A stretch of DNA of 64,000 nt from Simiduia curdlanivorans (GCF_030409605.1 NZ_JAUFQG010000006.1:992001-1056000), one strand, 5' to 3'. Positions 1-9,718 are shown, counted from the stretch's first letter. Numbers and translations: made by a program. The notes: generated by a model not told the origin, from the sequence alone.

Positions 1-1
1 G

Positions 2-649
2 GTGTTTTCCCGCACCAAACATGGCGCCAATAAAATTGCCAAACAGCTCGAAGATGCCGGCATAAACTCTGCCGCTATTCACGGCAACAAAAGTCAAAAT
101 GCGCGCACCAAAGCGCTGGCCGAGTTTAAAACCAACAAGGTGCGAGTGCTGGTTGCCACCGACATTGCTGCGCGCGGTATCGACATCGATCAATTGCCAC
201 AAGTGGTAAACTTTGACCTGCCCAACGTGCCAGAAGATTACGTACACCGTATCGGCCGCACCGGTCGCGCCGGTGCCAGCGGTCAAGCGGTATCACTGGT
301 GAGCGCCGATGAAATTAAACAACTGCAAGATATCGAGCGTTTAATTCAGCAAGTGATTGAGCGCGAAGTGGTGCCAGGTTTTGAAGCGGCAAATGCCGTG
401 CCGGAAACCAAACTCAACACTCGCCCGTTCAAGCCCAAGAAGCCAAAGGCGCCTAAAACCGAGCATCGCGATGGCTATCGCGCTAGCGGTTCAGCGAAAA
501 AAACCGGTGGCAGAAGCAGCGACAGCGGCCGCAACAACGGCCCAAGTCGCAATGCTAGCAATAAACCAAGTGCAACAAAAACGGCCGCAGGCAAACCCAG
601 TAATGGGCCGCGCAGAAGCCCCAAGCCAACGGCAAGCGGCAATCGCTAA
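2..649 (+). CDS. rhlE: DEAD-box RNA helicase, RhlE type (C-terminal part)
   Basis: The 5' end lies outside the window; the frame is open from the first base. What remains is the second RecA-like helicase domain: the FSRTKHGANK segment, motif V (VATDIAARGIDI, about residues 51-62) and motif VI (YVHRIGRTGRAG, about 80-91), which bind ATP and RNA. It is followed by a basic, low-complexity tail of about 75 residues rich in K, R, S, G and P. That architecture is typical of RhlE-type helicases that remodel rRNA and mRNA in the cytoplasm. A strong terminator follows at once. Family assignment is firm; the choice of RhlE over related DEAD-box paralogues rests on the tail and the FSRTKHGA sequence. 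Confidence 0.9.
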   Translation: MFSRTKHGANKIAKQLEDAGINSAAIHGNKSQNARTKALAEFKTNKVRVLVATDIAARGIDIDQLPQVVNFDLPNVPEDYVHRIGRTGRAGASGQAVSLVSADEIKQLQDIERLIQQVIEREVVPGFEAANAVPETKLNTRPFKPKKPKAPKTEHRDGYRASGSAKKTGGRSSDSGRNNGPSRNASNKPSATKTAAGKPSNGPRRSPKPTASGNR

Positions 650-651
650 CC

Positions 652-682
652 AAAAAGGCAGGTATATTACCTGCCTTTTTTA
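652..682 (+). terminator. Rho-independent terminator after rhlE
   Basis: A stem with arms AAAAAGGCAGGTA and TACCTGCCTTTTT and a minimal loop begins three bases after the helicase stop and ends in a T run. The A run at the left arm means it could also work on the minus strand for the converging gene at 733-1455. Confidence 0.85.
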
Positions 683-732
683 TACACACCCTTTTTACCC
701 AGCAACCGCCAAAACAATCATCCCATCACAGG

Positions 733-1455
733 CTAATAGCCATGGAACTGGCGCAGGCACAAAAGATCTTCGAGCCGGTCAAATACGCCGTCAATTTCCT
801 CGCGCGCTTTCAAAGTTATGGAAACTGCCTTAAAAGACAGCAAATTCAAGGTTGTTTTGCGTGCATCCAATTCAACATTACAAATTTCTTCACACAGCGC
901 TAGCGCTGCAGGTCGATCCAATTGCGGGCAGAATAACAAACACTGATTAGCATTGCGGTAGCTGATGAGCTGATTCGTCTCCAACAATAAGCTATAGCGA
1001 TAAAACAGTTCGAGGGTTGCCTGTTCTGCCACTGCGTTGCCTAGGCGCGACTGAATATTCTCTAGGCCGTTGATATCCACCAAAATTAACGACAACGGAA
1101 AACTACTTTGGGTGTCGCGCCCTTCTCGAATTTCGCGTAACAACCGGTCTATCACCCTGCGATTGGGCAACAAGGTTATCGGGTCGATCATCGATAACTC
1201 TTCGCAATACAAGGATAACTTGCGCACATCCTGCCAGCGTCGATAGGCAAAAATAGCAAATAAAAAGGTCAGCACAATGGTTGAAGTCAGCAGCTCATCG
1301 AGCTCGAAATCTTCATAGCGATGAGTGAGCTCAGTCAGATGCTCAAAGGCATCTATATGTGCGAAATAAATGACCGACGATAAATATATAAGGACTGAAG
1401 CGACGAGATCGAAAAACATTTTCGATCGCAATTGCGCTTTTAAGGTATCTAACAA
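733..1455 (-). CDS. Membrane protein with a degenerate GGDEF domain
   Basis: A 240-residue protein with two predicted membrane segments (about residues 14-32 and 57-70) and a cytoplasmic GGDEF-like domain. The domain start (DPITLLPNRR, about 91-100) and the LSLILVDINGLENIQ strand match diguanylate cyclases. Where the GGDEF/GGEEF active-site signature should be, the sequence reads YRNANQCLLF, so the catalytic loop is lost. It also ends soon after, shorter than a full 170-residue domain. It is therefore unlikely to make cyclic di-GMP and may be a sensor or protein-interaction module. It stands alone, convergent with rhlE. The first ATG is used, but no strong ribosome binding site confirms it. 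Confidence 0.7.
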   Translation of the reverse strand: MLDTLKAQLRSKMFFDLVASVLIYLSSVIYFAHIDAFEHLTELTHRYEDFELDELLTSTIVLTFLFAIFAYRRWQDVRKLSLYCEELSMIDPITLLPNRRVIDRLLREIREGRDTQSSFPLSLILVDINGLENIQSRLGNAVAEQATLELFYRYSLLLETNQLISYRNANQCLLFCPQLDRPAALALCEEICNVELDARKTTLNLLSFKAVSITLKAREEIDGVFDRLEDLLCLRQFHGY

Positions 1456-1690
1456 TTAAGCCTCCACACCCACCTGCAAGCACAGGTGCCTTTACTCATC
1501 GCCACGTTACTAATGAAACAACTATCCTGTTGAGGCGACAACAATAAGGGAGGTTCCTGCTCCGCTAACAAGGTGAGCTTCGGCAAGAAGGCTAGACAGG
1601 ACCGAAACCCGTCAACTATATAGTCTCCGAGACTTTAGTACTAGTCGTATTAACCTATCTTGTTTAGCACTATTGTACAGTATCGAACCC

Positions 1691-2491
1691 CTAGTCATAG
1701 AGCCGTCGAACAAACTCTTGCACATTTATCGCTATATCATCTTCGCCGACTCCATCAAAGGGATTCTCGAGATGATCTTGAATATTTGACAGACTGACCA
1801 ACACAAGTGAGAAAAGTGCTGGCATCACGTAAGTAACAGAGGGCGAGTACTCCAGCGCCTGAAAGGCAAAATAGGGGCCGTACAAAATGGGTAATAGCGA
1901 AATAAAAATATCGCTAAAGGTTTTTAAGGTGCGCGGCGTTCGGTATTGGTAGATATGCTTAGCATCTTCAAAGGATACGAACATTTTACTCAGGTATTGA
2001 TTGCAACGAGACACCTCTCCTGAAGCTAGGCCATTTCCACGTAAATCTGACTGTATGAATTTTGATAACGCTGAGAAGCGACGATACACTGCTTCTTCAT
2101 TCTGCCTCACTTGCTCAATGTTATTCGAAAATAAATGTTTAATTTCGGTAAACAAGCCTTCCAACAAGCGCTTCATTTCCGTCCGGCTCGATTCGGGCGA
2201 ATGGTCTAGCCAATCCCGGGTGGCAAAGTACAGGGCTTTGCCAAAGGCTTTAAGGTCACTGTATTTCGTTAGCGCCTGTTCGCGCCTTTTATAAGCGCCA
2301 TTGATAGAGAAAACCACGGGAAATACGATGGCGGTAGCAATCAAGGTGAGTGGGAAATCTGCAACCACGCCATAACGCATACACAGATAAGTGGATAGCA
2401 CCGAGAGCAAACCAACAATCAATGTTTTAAGGTTAATAATCAGGAATATTTTTGCCATCACAACGTTCTCAGTCAATGTACCCGCTCGCAT
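1691..2491 (-). CDS. Bestrophin-like membrane protein
   Basis: A 266-residue membrane protein with hydrophobic segments near residues 17-37 and 42-60, a long polar and helical middle, and further membrane segments near 195-235. The C-terminal motif LENPFDGVGEDDI resembles the conserved region after the last helix of bestrophin/UPF0187 anion channels. Overall similarity seems weak, so bestrophin-like is as far as I go. The true start may be the second methionine (MAKIFLI, position 2458); neither start has a clear Shine-Dalgarno sequence. It is monocistronic with no informative neighbours. Confidence 0.55.
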   Translation of the reverse strand: MRAGTLTENVVMAKIFLIINLKTLIVGLLSVLSTYLCMRYGVVADFPLTLIATAIVFPVVFSINGAYKRREQALTKYSDLKAFGKALYFATRDWLDHSPESSRTEMKRLLEGLFTEIKHLFSNNIEQVRQNEEAVYRRFSALSKFIQSDLRGNGLASGEVSRCNQYLSKMFVSFEDAKHIYQYRTPRTLKTFSDIFISLLPILYGPYFAFQALEYSPSVTYVMPALFSLVLVSLSNIQDHLENPFDGVGEDDIAINVQEFVRRLYD

Positions 2492-2749
2492 TCAACCATA
2501 AACGAGGCCACAAACGGAAGATAGCCTAGGTGTTTCGAGCACCGGCCTTGGTCACACCATTAATTTTACCCCTACCCTATCGGACGAGGGCCGGGGAAGA
2601 GCGCTGACAATAATCGAGATGGACGCCAGAAGCTTTCCAGCGGCTGGGAAAAACAGGCATAATCGGCCCTTAACCACCGATAAACAACCAGCACATCCAC
2701 CCTAAAATTGACTTGAGTTGTATGTCTAGCGCGAGGCTAGCTATTTAGC

Positions 2750-4567
2750 ATGTACATTCATCACTTTGGCCTAAACGACGCGCCTTTTTCCATATCGCCA
2801 AACCCGCGCTACTTGTTTATGAGCCAAAAGCACAAGGAGGCCCTAGCCCACCTTTTGTATGGGGTTGGGGTTGGCGGTGGCTTTGTGCTATTAACAGGCG
2901 AAGTCGGTACGGGAAAAACCACGATTTGCCGCAGTCTGCTAGAGCAACTACCGGCCAATACCGATGTAGCCTTCATTCTCAACCCCTTGTTAGATGCGAC
3001 CGAATTACTGGAAAGCATTTGCGATGAGCTGTCTATTGCCTACATCGAAGACAAAACAAGCGTCAGAAAACTCTCCTCCGCGCTCTATCGTTTTCTGCTG
3101 GAAAACCACAGCAAGGGCAGAAACACCGTACTGCTTATCGATGAAGCGCAAAATTTACACCCCTCAGTGCTTGAGCTGATTCGTTTGTTGACCAATCTCG
3201 AAACCGACACAAAAAAGTTGCTGCAGATCATTTTTATTGGTCAACCCGAACTCAAGGAACTGCTGAACAAACCCGCTTTGAGGCAACTATCCCAGCGTAT
3301 TACTGCGCGGTTTCATATAGAACCGCTAAATGCCGAAGAGACACAGGCTTATATAAGGCACCGCCTACAGGTTGCCGGGCTAGCCAATAGCCAAAAAATA
3401 TTCCCGCCGAAACTGATTGCGGACATACACCGTTATAGCGGCGGCATTCCACGCCTTATCAATATTTTATGCGACCGCATGTTGCTTGGCGCCTACGCGG
3501 AAAACAGCCGAAATCTCGACACTAAAAAACTAAAGCAAGCGGCCGCAGAAGTTATTGTAAGCGCACCGGAAACACTGTCGAGTAAACCGAACCTCTGGCG
3601 CCGTAAATCCTTATCTTTGCTGCAAGCATCTCTGGGGCTAATGGTGCTTGGTCTCGGCACCTATTTTCTATCGAGCCACATCCATCAAGGCGCCGTGCAA
3701 GCTCCGTTAGTGCAAGATGCGGCTAAGGCAATTGCAGAAACCGCCGAGTCGGATTCGACGATGCAGACGTTGGCCACGCCCACAGCCACAATAGCTACAG
3801 CTACCACCCAGAGAGATGAGACCGACATAGGCAACAGCCCTGTTGAAACCAGCGCAGCGCAAGCCCCAGAATTGACCCTCGCAACACAAACCTACAGCAC
3901 CGATTCTGCCGCCCTAAGCGCTCTCTTTACCGCCCTTGGCAGCCCACAACTTGGCGGCCCAGCACCGTGCGAAGACACCGCCGGCACGCAATGGCACTGC
4001 GCCTCATTAACGGTGAAAAATTGGAAAGGTTTTTTGCAGTACAACCGCCCCGCCGTTCTTGAATTCGTTAACCAGTCTGGGCAGTCTCACTATGGCGTCA
4101 TACTGTCGGTACAGGGCGTCACAGCCACCTTATTGCACCAAGGTCATACATTTAAGCGGCCACTCATGGCGCTAGGCAATGAGTGGTCGGGTAACTTCAC
4201 GTTGGTTTGGCAAGGACCAGAGGGCTACGAAAAACCCCTGTCAGTGGGCGACAAAGGCAGGCTGGTCACCTGGATTGCACAGCGCTTTGCCGATATAGAT
4301 CAACAAGTGAAACCACTGGCATCGACGGTATTCACATCGCAGCTTGCCGCGAGGGTTAAAATATTTCAAACCGAAAACAATATTCAGGCCGATGGCATTG
4401 TTGGGCTACAAACACTACTGAAAATTAACGATACCCTTAACATCGGCATTTCTCTCACATCTGAACAGGATACAATTGAACCCGCTGTGGGTACTGACGA
4501 TTTCAATACAGATCTCGAGCACCGAGACCAATCCAACACCCATACGCCACCGGCCATAGAAGGTTAA
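2750..4567 (+). CDS. gspA: GspA/ExeA-type AAA ATPase, type II secretion accessory
   Basis: A 605-residue protein starting MYIHHFGLNDAPFSISPNPR, the usual opening of ExeA/GspA ATPases. Walker A is GEVGTGKTT (residues 50-58) and Walker B is VLLIDEAQ (about 127-134). A single membrane segment near residues 293-310 is followed by a Thr/Ala-rich periplasmic linker, a C39-peptidase-like region and a C-terminal peptidoglycan-binding repeat (VKIFQTENNIQADGIVGLQT). In Aeromonas, ExeAB helps the GspD secretin multimerise through the peptidoglycan. gspB starts 5 bp downstream, so the two are co-transcribed. The core gsp genes are not in the window. Confidence 0.9.
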   Translation: MYIHHFGLNDAPFSISPNPRYLFMSQKHKEALAHLLYGVGVGGGFVLLTGEVGTGKTTICRSLLEQLPANTDVAFILNPLLDATELLESICDELSIAYIEDKTSVRKLSSALYRFLLENHSKGRNTVLLIDEAQNLHPSVLELIRLLTNLETDTKKLLQIIFIGQPELKELLNKPALRQLSQRITARFHIEPLNAEETQAYIRHRLQVAGLANSQKIFPPKLIADIHRYSGGIPRLINILCDRMLLGAYAENSRNLDTKKLKQAAAEVIVSAPETLSSKPNLWRRKSLSLLQASLGLMVLGLGTYFLSSHIHQGAVQAPLVQDAAKAIAETAESDSTMQTLATPTATIATATTQRDETDIGNSPVETSAAQAPELTLATQTYSTDSAALSALFTALGSPQLGGPAPCEDTAGTQWHCASLTVKNWKGFLQYNRPAVLEFVNQSGQSHYGVILSVQGVTATLLHQGHTFKRPLMALGNEWSGNFTLVWQGPEGYEKPLSVGDKGRLVTWIAQRFADIDQQVKPLASTVFTSQLAARVKIFQTENNIQADGIVGLQTLLKINDTLNIGISLTSEQDTIEPAVGTDDFNTDLEHRDQSNTHTPPAIEG

Positions 4568-4571
4568 CGCC

Positions 4572-5402
4572 GTGTCTTTTATTCTCAACGCCTTACAAAA
4601 ATCGGAAGCCGAGCGCCGCGAGCAACAGCAAGCGCCGGACTTGTTAGCCATTCAAACACCGAGCACACCAGACAGCAGCGGAAACAGGTTGCCGAGGCGC
4701 TGGCAACTCTTGAGCGCGCTATTGCTCATTAGCGTAGTGGTGCTGGGCTACAAACTTTTAGTACAAACTTCACAACCAGCACCTCAAACTGTTCAGTTAA
4801 CACAAGACACAGCCGCGAGCGCGCGAGCGCAACCAACTAACGCCGCCAAGAATATGGCGAGTACAGTGCCAGCAACGGACAATCAGCCAGCGAAAAGCCA
4901 AAGTTCAATTAACGATAACAAAACGCTCGATCATAACAGCGCAGGCAATAGCGAACCGCCTGCAACTAGGGCCTTATCAGACACTCTAAAAACGGTTGAA
5001 ACTCCAACAACCAATGCACAGGTTATTGATCTCTATCAGCAACCTAGTGATTCAAGTGCCGAGCAAAGGTTAGCCGCGGCGTCGAGCTTGACCAATGAAC
5101 AGCAGGCATTGGCAGAAAGAGCGCAGCAACTGAAGCGAGAAATGGCTGAACCGCAAATACCAGCCATTCACAATCTACCTCTGGCGCTACAAGATCGCCT
5201 ACCCAAGATGGTCTACTCTGCGCACATATACTCTTCGGATGCCGATAGCGGCTTTGCCATTATCAATGACCGTAGACGCTACCGCGGCGATCAAATTTCA
5301 CCGGGGTTAATTGTCGTCAGCGTCATGAGTACCGGTGTGGTGCTAACCTTTGAAGGCCATACCTTTCGGCTGGATGCGATGAAAAACTGGCCGCTGGAAT
5401 AG
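4572..5402 (+). CDS. gspB: GspB/ExeB-type secretion accessory protein
   Basis: A 276-residue protein with a GTG start 5 bp after gspA. It opens with MSFILNALQKSEAERRE, the hallmark N-terminus of GspB/ExeB. One membrane segment (about residues 44-62) is followed by a long Ala/Gln/Ser/Thr-rich periplasmic linker. The C-terminal domain (about 205-276, PKMVYSAHIYSSD) resembles the GspB/PulB C-terminal fold, with the HIYS and RRYRGD segments that contact GspA and the secretin. It probably works with GspA in assembling the type II secretin that exports the polysaccharide-degrading enzymes encoded nearby. Confidence 0.88.
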   Translation: MSFILNALQKSEAERREQQQAPDLLAIQTPSTPDSSGNRLPRRWQLLSALLLISVVVLGYKLLVQTSQPAPQTVQLTQDTAASARAQPTNAAKNMASTVPATDNQPAKSQSSINDNKTLDHNSAGNSEPPATRALSDTLKTVETPTTNAQVIDLYQQPSDSSAEQRLAAASSLTNEQQALAERAQQLKREMAEPQIPAIHNLPLALQDRLPKMVYSAHIYSSDADSGFAIINDRRRYRGDQISPGLIVVSVMSTGVVLTFEGHTFRLDAMKNWPLE

Positions 5403-5428
5403 CGCCAGAAAAATAATCTCCATTAAAT

Positions 5429-6811
5429 TTAGACAGAGAAAAGTAACACCCCAAGTGTGATAACCACAGCGCCCATCAAATTGATGGCCAGCCCTTCCCT
5501 CGCCATACGCACGACCGTCACCTCGCCGGTACCAAACACTATGGCATTCGGCGCCGTGGCAACGGGCAGCATAAATGCGCAACTGGCAGAGAGTGCCGCG
5601 GGCAACATCAAAATGAGCGGGTCAACTTGCGCGCCAATAGCAGCGGCGGCAAGGATTGGCATCAACAAGGTAGTGGTAGCGGTATTGCTCGTGATCTCAG
5701 TCAGAAAGGTAACCGCCAAAGCAACACACAAAACTAACAGCCAAACCGGCAAATGAACTAGCGCGGTTAAATGTGTGCCAATGGCTGCCGATAAACCAGT
5801 CGCCGTAAAGGCCGATGCTAAAGCGATACCGCCGGCGAATAATATTAATACGCCCCAGTGAATTTGATTCGCCATATCCCAATCTAATAGCCGGCCCCCT
5901 TTACCATCGGAAATAACCGCTAAGGCAATGACGGCAGTTAACGCAACGGCGGCATAGTTTGCCGTGGGTAGGTCCAGCCATGTTTGCCAACCACCCACAG
6001 GTTCGGTTAGCGTCATCCAAGCAATTGCCGTAAAGGCAAACACATACAACACACGTTTTTCATCGGTACGCCACTGGCCAGGCGCAGGAAGCTGTAAAAC
6101 GGAACGGGCATTAAGCTTGCGGGTTAGCCACCAAGCAGCCAAGGGCAACAACAAAGCGACAACCGGCAAAGCTTTCATCATCCAGCCAATAAAGCTGATA
6201 CTCTCGCCGGTGGTGTTGGCGTAAACCTGCAAAAAAATTACATTGGGCGGCGTGCCAATGGGCGTGCCTAAGCCACCAATACTGCCCGCATAGGCAATAC
6301 CTAACAACAGCGGCACGGTTAAACTTTTATCCTCTGCTTTTTCGATAATTGCAAGCGCCACTGGCAACAGCATCAGTACAGTGGCGGTATTTGAAATCCA
6401 CATGGACAACAAGGCACTGGCAAGCATGAAGCCCCACACTAAACGGCGATAACTGCTACCACCACAGAGCCGCACCATAGCCAACGCTAAACGCCGATGC
6501 GCGCCACTTTTTTCCATGGCCTTGGACAACATAGCGCCGCCGGCCAACAATAAAATCAACGGCGAACCGTAGGCAAGCGCTACCTCTTTGCCATCCAAAA
6601 TACCCAACAATGGGAACAATCCAAGTGGAATAAGCGAGGTGAGCGGAATAGGAATAGGTTCAAACACCCACCAGAGTGCACACACCACCGTTAACCCTGC
6701 CGTCATACAGGCGAGATGATTCCAGCCCGCGCTGTACATCCACAGACCTATAACAGCGCCCAGCAAAGGCGCCAGCCAAAGTAAGTGGGATTTGTTATTG
6801 GTTAAGGTCAT
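5429..6811 (-). CDS. DASS (SLC13) family sodium/anion symporter
   Basis: A 460-residue, very hydrophobic inner-membrane protein with about 11 or more membrane segments. Two Ser-Asn-Thr substrate-binding signatures, WISNTAT (SNT at 140-142) and EITSNTAT (about 366-373), lie in the two inverted halves, as in DASS transporters of dicarboxylates, citrate or sulfate. The N-terminal EPIPIPLTSLIPL segment and the GTPIGTPPN hairpin are also family features. Substrate cannot be decided from sequence; succinate or a related C4-dicarboxylate is most common. It converges with gspB with 26 bp between the stops. Confidence 0.87.
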   Translation of the reverse strand: MTLTNNKSHLLWLAPLLGAVIGLWMYSAGWNHLACMTAGLTVVCALWWVFEPIPIPLTSLIPLGLFPLLGILDGKEVALAYGSPLILLLAGGAMLSKAMEKSGAHRRLALAMVRLCGGSSYRRLVWGFMLASALLSMWISNTATVLMLLPVALAIIEKAEDKSLTVPLLLGIAYAGSIGGLGTPIGTPPNVIFLQVYANTTGESISFIGWMMKALPVVALLLPLAAWWLTRKLNARSVLQLPAPGQWRTDEKRVLYVFAFTAIAWMTLTEPVGGWQTWLDLPTANYAAVALTAVIALAVISDGKGGRLLDWDMANQIHWGVLILFAGGIALASAFTATGLSAAIGTHLTALVHLPVWLLVLCVALAVTFLTEITSNTATTTLLMPILAAAAIGAQVDPLILMLPAALSASCAFMLPVATAPNAIVFGTGEVTVVRMAREGLAINLMGAVVITLGVLLFSV

Positions 6812-6845
6812 AGGCTTTTTTGATGCTAGTTATTATTAAGAATTG

Positions 6846-6925
6846 ACTACAAGCTACAAGGCGGGGGGCCGCCCCCTACAAGCTACAAGCTACAAGCTAC
6901 AAGGCGGGGGGCCGCCCCCTACAAG
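6846..6925. repeat. Direct repeat built of AGCTACA heptamers and a GC-rich hairpin
   Basis: A roughly 36-bp unit occurs twice: heptamers of the form CTACAAG, then GGCGGGGGGCCGCCCCC, which can fold as a G5/C5 hairpin. Extra AGCTACA heptamers lie between the two copies. It fills the 156-bp gap between the DUF815 gene and the transporter, so it could act as a terminator or spacer. The related heptamer GGCTACA is tandemly repeated at 51378-51416. Confidence 0.85.
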
Positions 6926-6967
6926 CAAAGCGTAACAATGATTTTTTTACTGGGTTAGAAAACGTAC

Positions 6968-7732
6968 TTAACTTCTCGCCAACCAAAATTGCTTGGCTAC
7001 ACGAGCACTGTGGCTAGCCCTATCCAGGGCAAACTGCCGCGCTTCTCTGTGTAAGGCATCCTGTTGCTCAGCGGTATATGCCATATCTGCAAAAAGATGA
7101 TCAATCACCGCGAAGTATTCTTCCCAGTTAATCGGGTAAAAACTTAGCCATAGGCCAAAGCGATCGGCCAGCGATAGCTTCTCTTCCACTACATCGCCGT
7201 GGTGTAGCTCGCCATTGAAAATCTGCGTGCCGGCATTGTCGCTGTTGTGCTCAGGCATGAGATGACGTCTATTGCTAGTGGCGTAGATCAATACATTCTC
7301 AGGCGGTAATTCAATGGAGCCTTCCAGCACACTCTTCAAATGCTTGTAACCGCCCTCGCCAGACTCGAAGGACAAGTCATCACAAAAAATAATAAAGCGC
7401 TGTGGCAGTTCGCGAATATCGTCGACTATCTCCGGCAGATCGCCTAGATCGTCTTTATCCACCTCGATCACTCGCAAGCCATCGGCGACAAATTGATTGA
7501 GCAGCGCCTTGATCAAACTGGATTTTCCGGTGCCGCGCGCGCCCCACAGTAAAACGTTATTGGCTTTTTTGCCGCTCACGAAGCGCTGAGTATTTTCCAC
7601 CACCGCTGCCTTTTGCCGATCTATACCTAAAAGATCATCGAGCACGATGTTATCCAAACAGGACACAGGCCGCAGCGCCGCGCGCTTAGCGCGCCAGATC
7701 GCCGCCTGAGTAGATAGCCAATCTATGCTCAT
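6968..7732 (-). CDS. DUF815 family P-loop ATPase
   Basis: A 254-residue cytoplasmic protein with Walker A GARGTGKSS (residues 64-72), a Walker B-like IIFCDDLSF (about 114-122), and the YATSNRRHL sensor-like strand typical of AAA proteins. Length and order match the DUF815 family, whose cellular role is not established. Its start overlaps the hisC stop by 4 bp, so it is translationally coupled to the aminotransferase gene. No functional link to histidine synthesis should be assumed from that alone. Confidence 0.85.
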   Translation of the reverse strand: MSIDWLSTQAAIWRAKRAALRPVSCLDNIVLDDLLGIDRQKAAVVENTQRFVSGKKANNVLLWGARGTGKSSLIKALLNQFVADGLRVIEVDKDDLGDLPEIVDDIRELPQRFIIFCDDLSFESGEGGYKHLKSVLEGSIELPPENVLIYATSNRRHLMPEHNSDNAGTQIFNGELHHGDVVEEKLSLADRFGLWLSFYPINWEEYFAVIDHLFADMAYTAEQQDALHREARQFALDRASHSARVAKQFWLARS

Positions 7733-8802
7733 TGCTGCATGATCTCCTGAATCGCTTCAACCAATGCTGTCATATTATCTTGCGAGCCAATACTGATACG
7801 TAAAAACTCACTAATTTTTGGCTTATTAAAATAGCGCACCAAAATATTTTTCTCGCGCAGCGCTTCGAACACTGTCTTCGCCGGTTTACTATTCGGTCGC
7901 GCAAATACGAAATTGGCCTGAGACGGCAATACAGTAAAACCCAACTGCTCAAGCTCGCGCACCGTATAATCTCGCGCCTGCATCACTTGTTGGCGCCCCC
8001 ACTGAAAGTAGTCTTCATCGGCAAAGGAGGCCGCACCGGCAAGTTCTGCCAAGCGATCAATTGGGTAGGAGTTAAAACTGTTTTTAACCCGCGTTAACGC
8101 GTCAATTAAACCTGCAGACCCCACTGCATAACCGATACGCATACCGGCCAAGGCGCGCGATTTCGACGTGGTGTGCACAACCAATAAATTGTCAAATTCA
8201 TTGACCAACGCTATGGCACTTTCACCGCCGAAGTCCACATAGGCTTCGTCGACTAACACCACGGAATCGCGGTTGTGATTTAACAGCTCGCGAATATCGC
8301 TTAGGGGAAGGCCCATTGCCGTTGGCGCATTGGGGTTGGGGAAGATAATGCCGCCGTTGGGACGCTGATAATCCGACAAGTGCAAACTGAAATCTTCGCG
8401 CAGCGGGATTTGCTCCGCTTTGATATCGTACAGGTCGCAATACACAGGATAAAAGCTGTAGCTAATATCCGGGTAAAGCAGCGGTAGCGCCTGTTGAAAG
8501 AAAGCAAAAAAAGCATGGGCCAGAACTTCATCGGAGCCGTTACCGACGAAGACTTGCGACGCGTCCACCTTGTAATAATGAGCGATCGCCGCGCGCAACA
8601 GCTGCGAGTTTGGATCGGGATAGAGGCGCAGCTTGTTAATTTCCGCAGCGGTGATCGCCTGTGCCACTTTGGGCGAGGGCGGAAAAGCGCTTTCATTAGT
8701 ATTGAGTTTTATTAAGTTAGCCACTTGCGGCTGCTCACCCGGCACATAGGGTTCTAGCCGACTGACGGCAGGGCTCCACAACTTACTTCTATCCAGTGTC
8801 AT
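7729..8802 (-). CDS. hisC: Histidinol-phosphate aminotransferase
   Basis: A 357-residue fold-type I PLP enzyme of usual HisC length, converting imidazole-acetol phosphate and glutamate to histidinol phosphate and 2-oxoglutarate. Seen directly are LNTNESAFPPSP near the N-terminus, GNGSDEVL (88-95), FPNPNAPTAMG (154-164), LVDEAYVDFG (183-192), the PLP lysine in TTSKSRALAGMRIGYA (K214), and the C-terminal LRISIGS loop with the phosphate-binding Arg. Many proteobacteria carry two HisC paralogues, and one outside a his operon may act mainly on aromatic amino acids. No other his gene is in the window. Confidence 0.9.
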   Translation of the reverse strand: MTLDRSKLWSPAVSRLEPYVPGEQPQVANLIKLNTNESAFPPSPKVAQAITAAEINKLRLYPDPNSQLLRAAIAHYYKVDASQVFVGNGSDEVLAHAFFAFFQQALPLLYPDISYSFYPVYCDLYDIKAEQIPLREDFSLHLSDYQRPNGGIIFPNPNAPTAMGLPLSDIRELLNHNRDSVVLVDEAYVDFGGESAIALVNEFDNLLVVHTTSKSRALAGMRIGYAVGSAGLIDALTRVKNSFNSYPIDRLAELAGAASFADEDYFQWGRQQVMQARDYTVRELEQLGFTVLPSQANFVFARPNSKPAKTVFEALREKNILVRYFNKPKISEFLRISIGSQDNMTALVEAIQEIMQQ

Positions 8803-8965
8803 AGTTTGGGTTTCTTAGGGTTAAGCCAAAATAAGGCTGAAAAGCGGCAGTATATCCCATGCAGGGTGCTTATTTAATGGCCGCAGCGGTAAAAGCCATC
8901 AGTTCTCACAGTCGTGCCAGGCGGCTATACTCCGAGGCCAAACTCATCGACAGGAAACCAGCAGG

Positions 8966-9718
8966 ATGCCCCTCTTTATTATCATTATGCTATTACAAGT
9001 GCTCTTAATTGTGCACGCCATGAAAACTGGCCGTAATACGCTATGGATATGGGTGCTACTGATGGCACCCATGATTGGCGGCCTAGCCTACCTTATTGTC
9101 GAACTGTTGCCGGCTTGGAGCAGCAGTAATAGCGCCCAAAAAGCGCGCAAAAAAGTGCGCGACATCACCGATCCGCACCGCGATTTCCGCTTGGCCCAGG
9201 ACAACTTAAAGCGCAATGAAACTATTCAAAACTTAGTTAATATGGCCAAGGAGTGCGCAGGTAAAGGCCTGTATAAAGATGCCGAAATGTTTTATGAACG
9301 GGCACTCAAGGGTATCTACCAAACTGATCCGATTTTGCTGGAAGGTTTGGCTGGCGTACAGCTTTTAGACCAGCGCTACGAAGATTGTAAACGCACCCTC
9401 AACAGCCTCATTCAACACAACCCCAACTTTCGCTCCAAAACTGGCCACGTGATGTACGCTCAATGCCTCTACCATTTAAAGGATATTGATGGCGCCAGCG
9501 AAGAGTTCGAGGCATTGAAAAAGTACCACGCCACGGCGCTGGTAAAATACCATTTGGGTGAGATTCGCCATCGGCAAAATCGCCCCACCGATGCCCTCAA
9601 CGAATTTCGCAGCATCATCGAACAAGAAAACGCCTGGGACCCAAGCGGTAATGGCGATGAACAATGGCTGACAAAGGCGCAGGCGCGCATTGCAGAAATC
9701 ACTAAAACAGTGCATTAG
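8966..9718 (+). CDS. Membrane-anchored TPR protein
   Basis: A 250-residue protein with two N-terminal hydrophobic segments (about residues 2-18 and 26-44), the second containing WVLLMAPMIGGLAYL, as in short PLDc_N-like membrane anchors. The rest is helical and reads as tetratricopeptide repeats (AEMFYERALKGI, KRTLNSLIQHNP, ASEEFEALKKYH, ALNEFRSIIEQE). It is probably an inner-membrane scaffold with a cytoplasmic TPR domain. No partner can be named. It is transcribed alone, divergent from hisC, with its start 8 bp after an AGGAAACCAG ribosome-binding region. Confidence 0.75.
   Translation: MPLFIIIMLLQVLLIVHAMKTGRNTLWIWVLLMAPMIGGLAYLIVELLPAWSSSNSAQKARKKVRDITDPHRDFRLAQDNLKRNETIQNLVNMAKECAGKGLYKDAEMFYERALKGIYQTDPILLEGLAGVQLLDQRYEDCKRTLNSLIQHNPNFRSKTGHVMYAQCLYHLKDIDGASEEFEALKKYHATALVKYHLGEIRHRQNRPTDALNEFRSIIEQENAWDPSGNGDEQWLTKAQARIAEITKTVH

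Noticed and set aside
6846..6925. CRISPR array
   Set aside because: The repeat unit itself is made of heptamers, and there are no unique spacers or cas genes.
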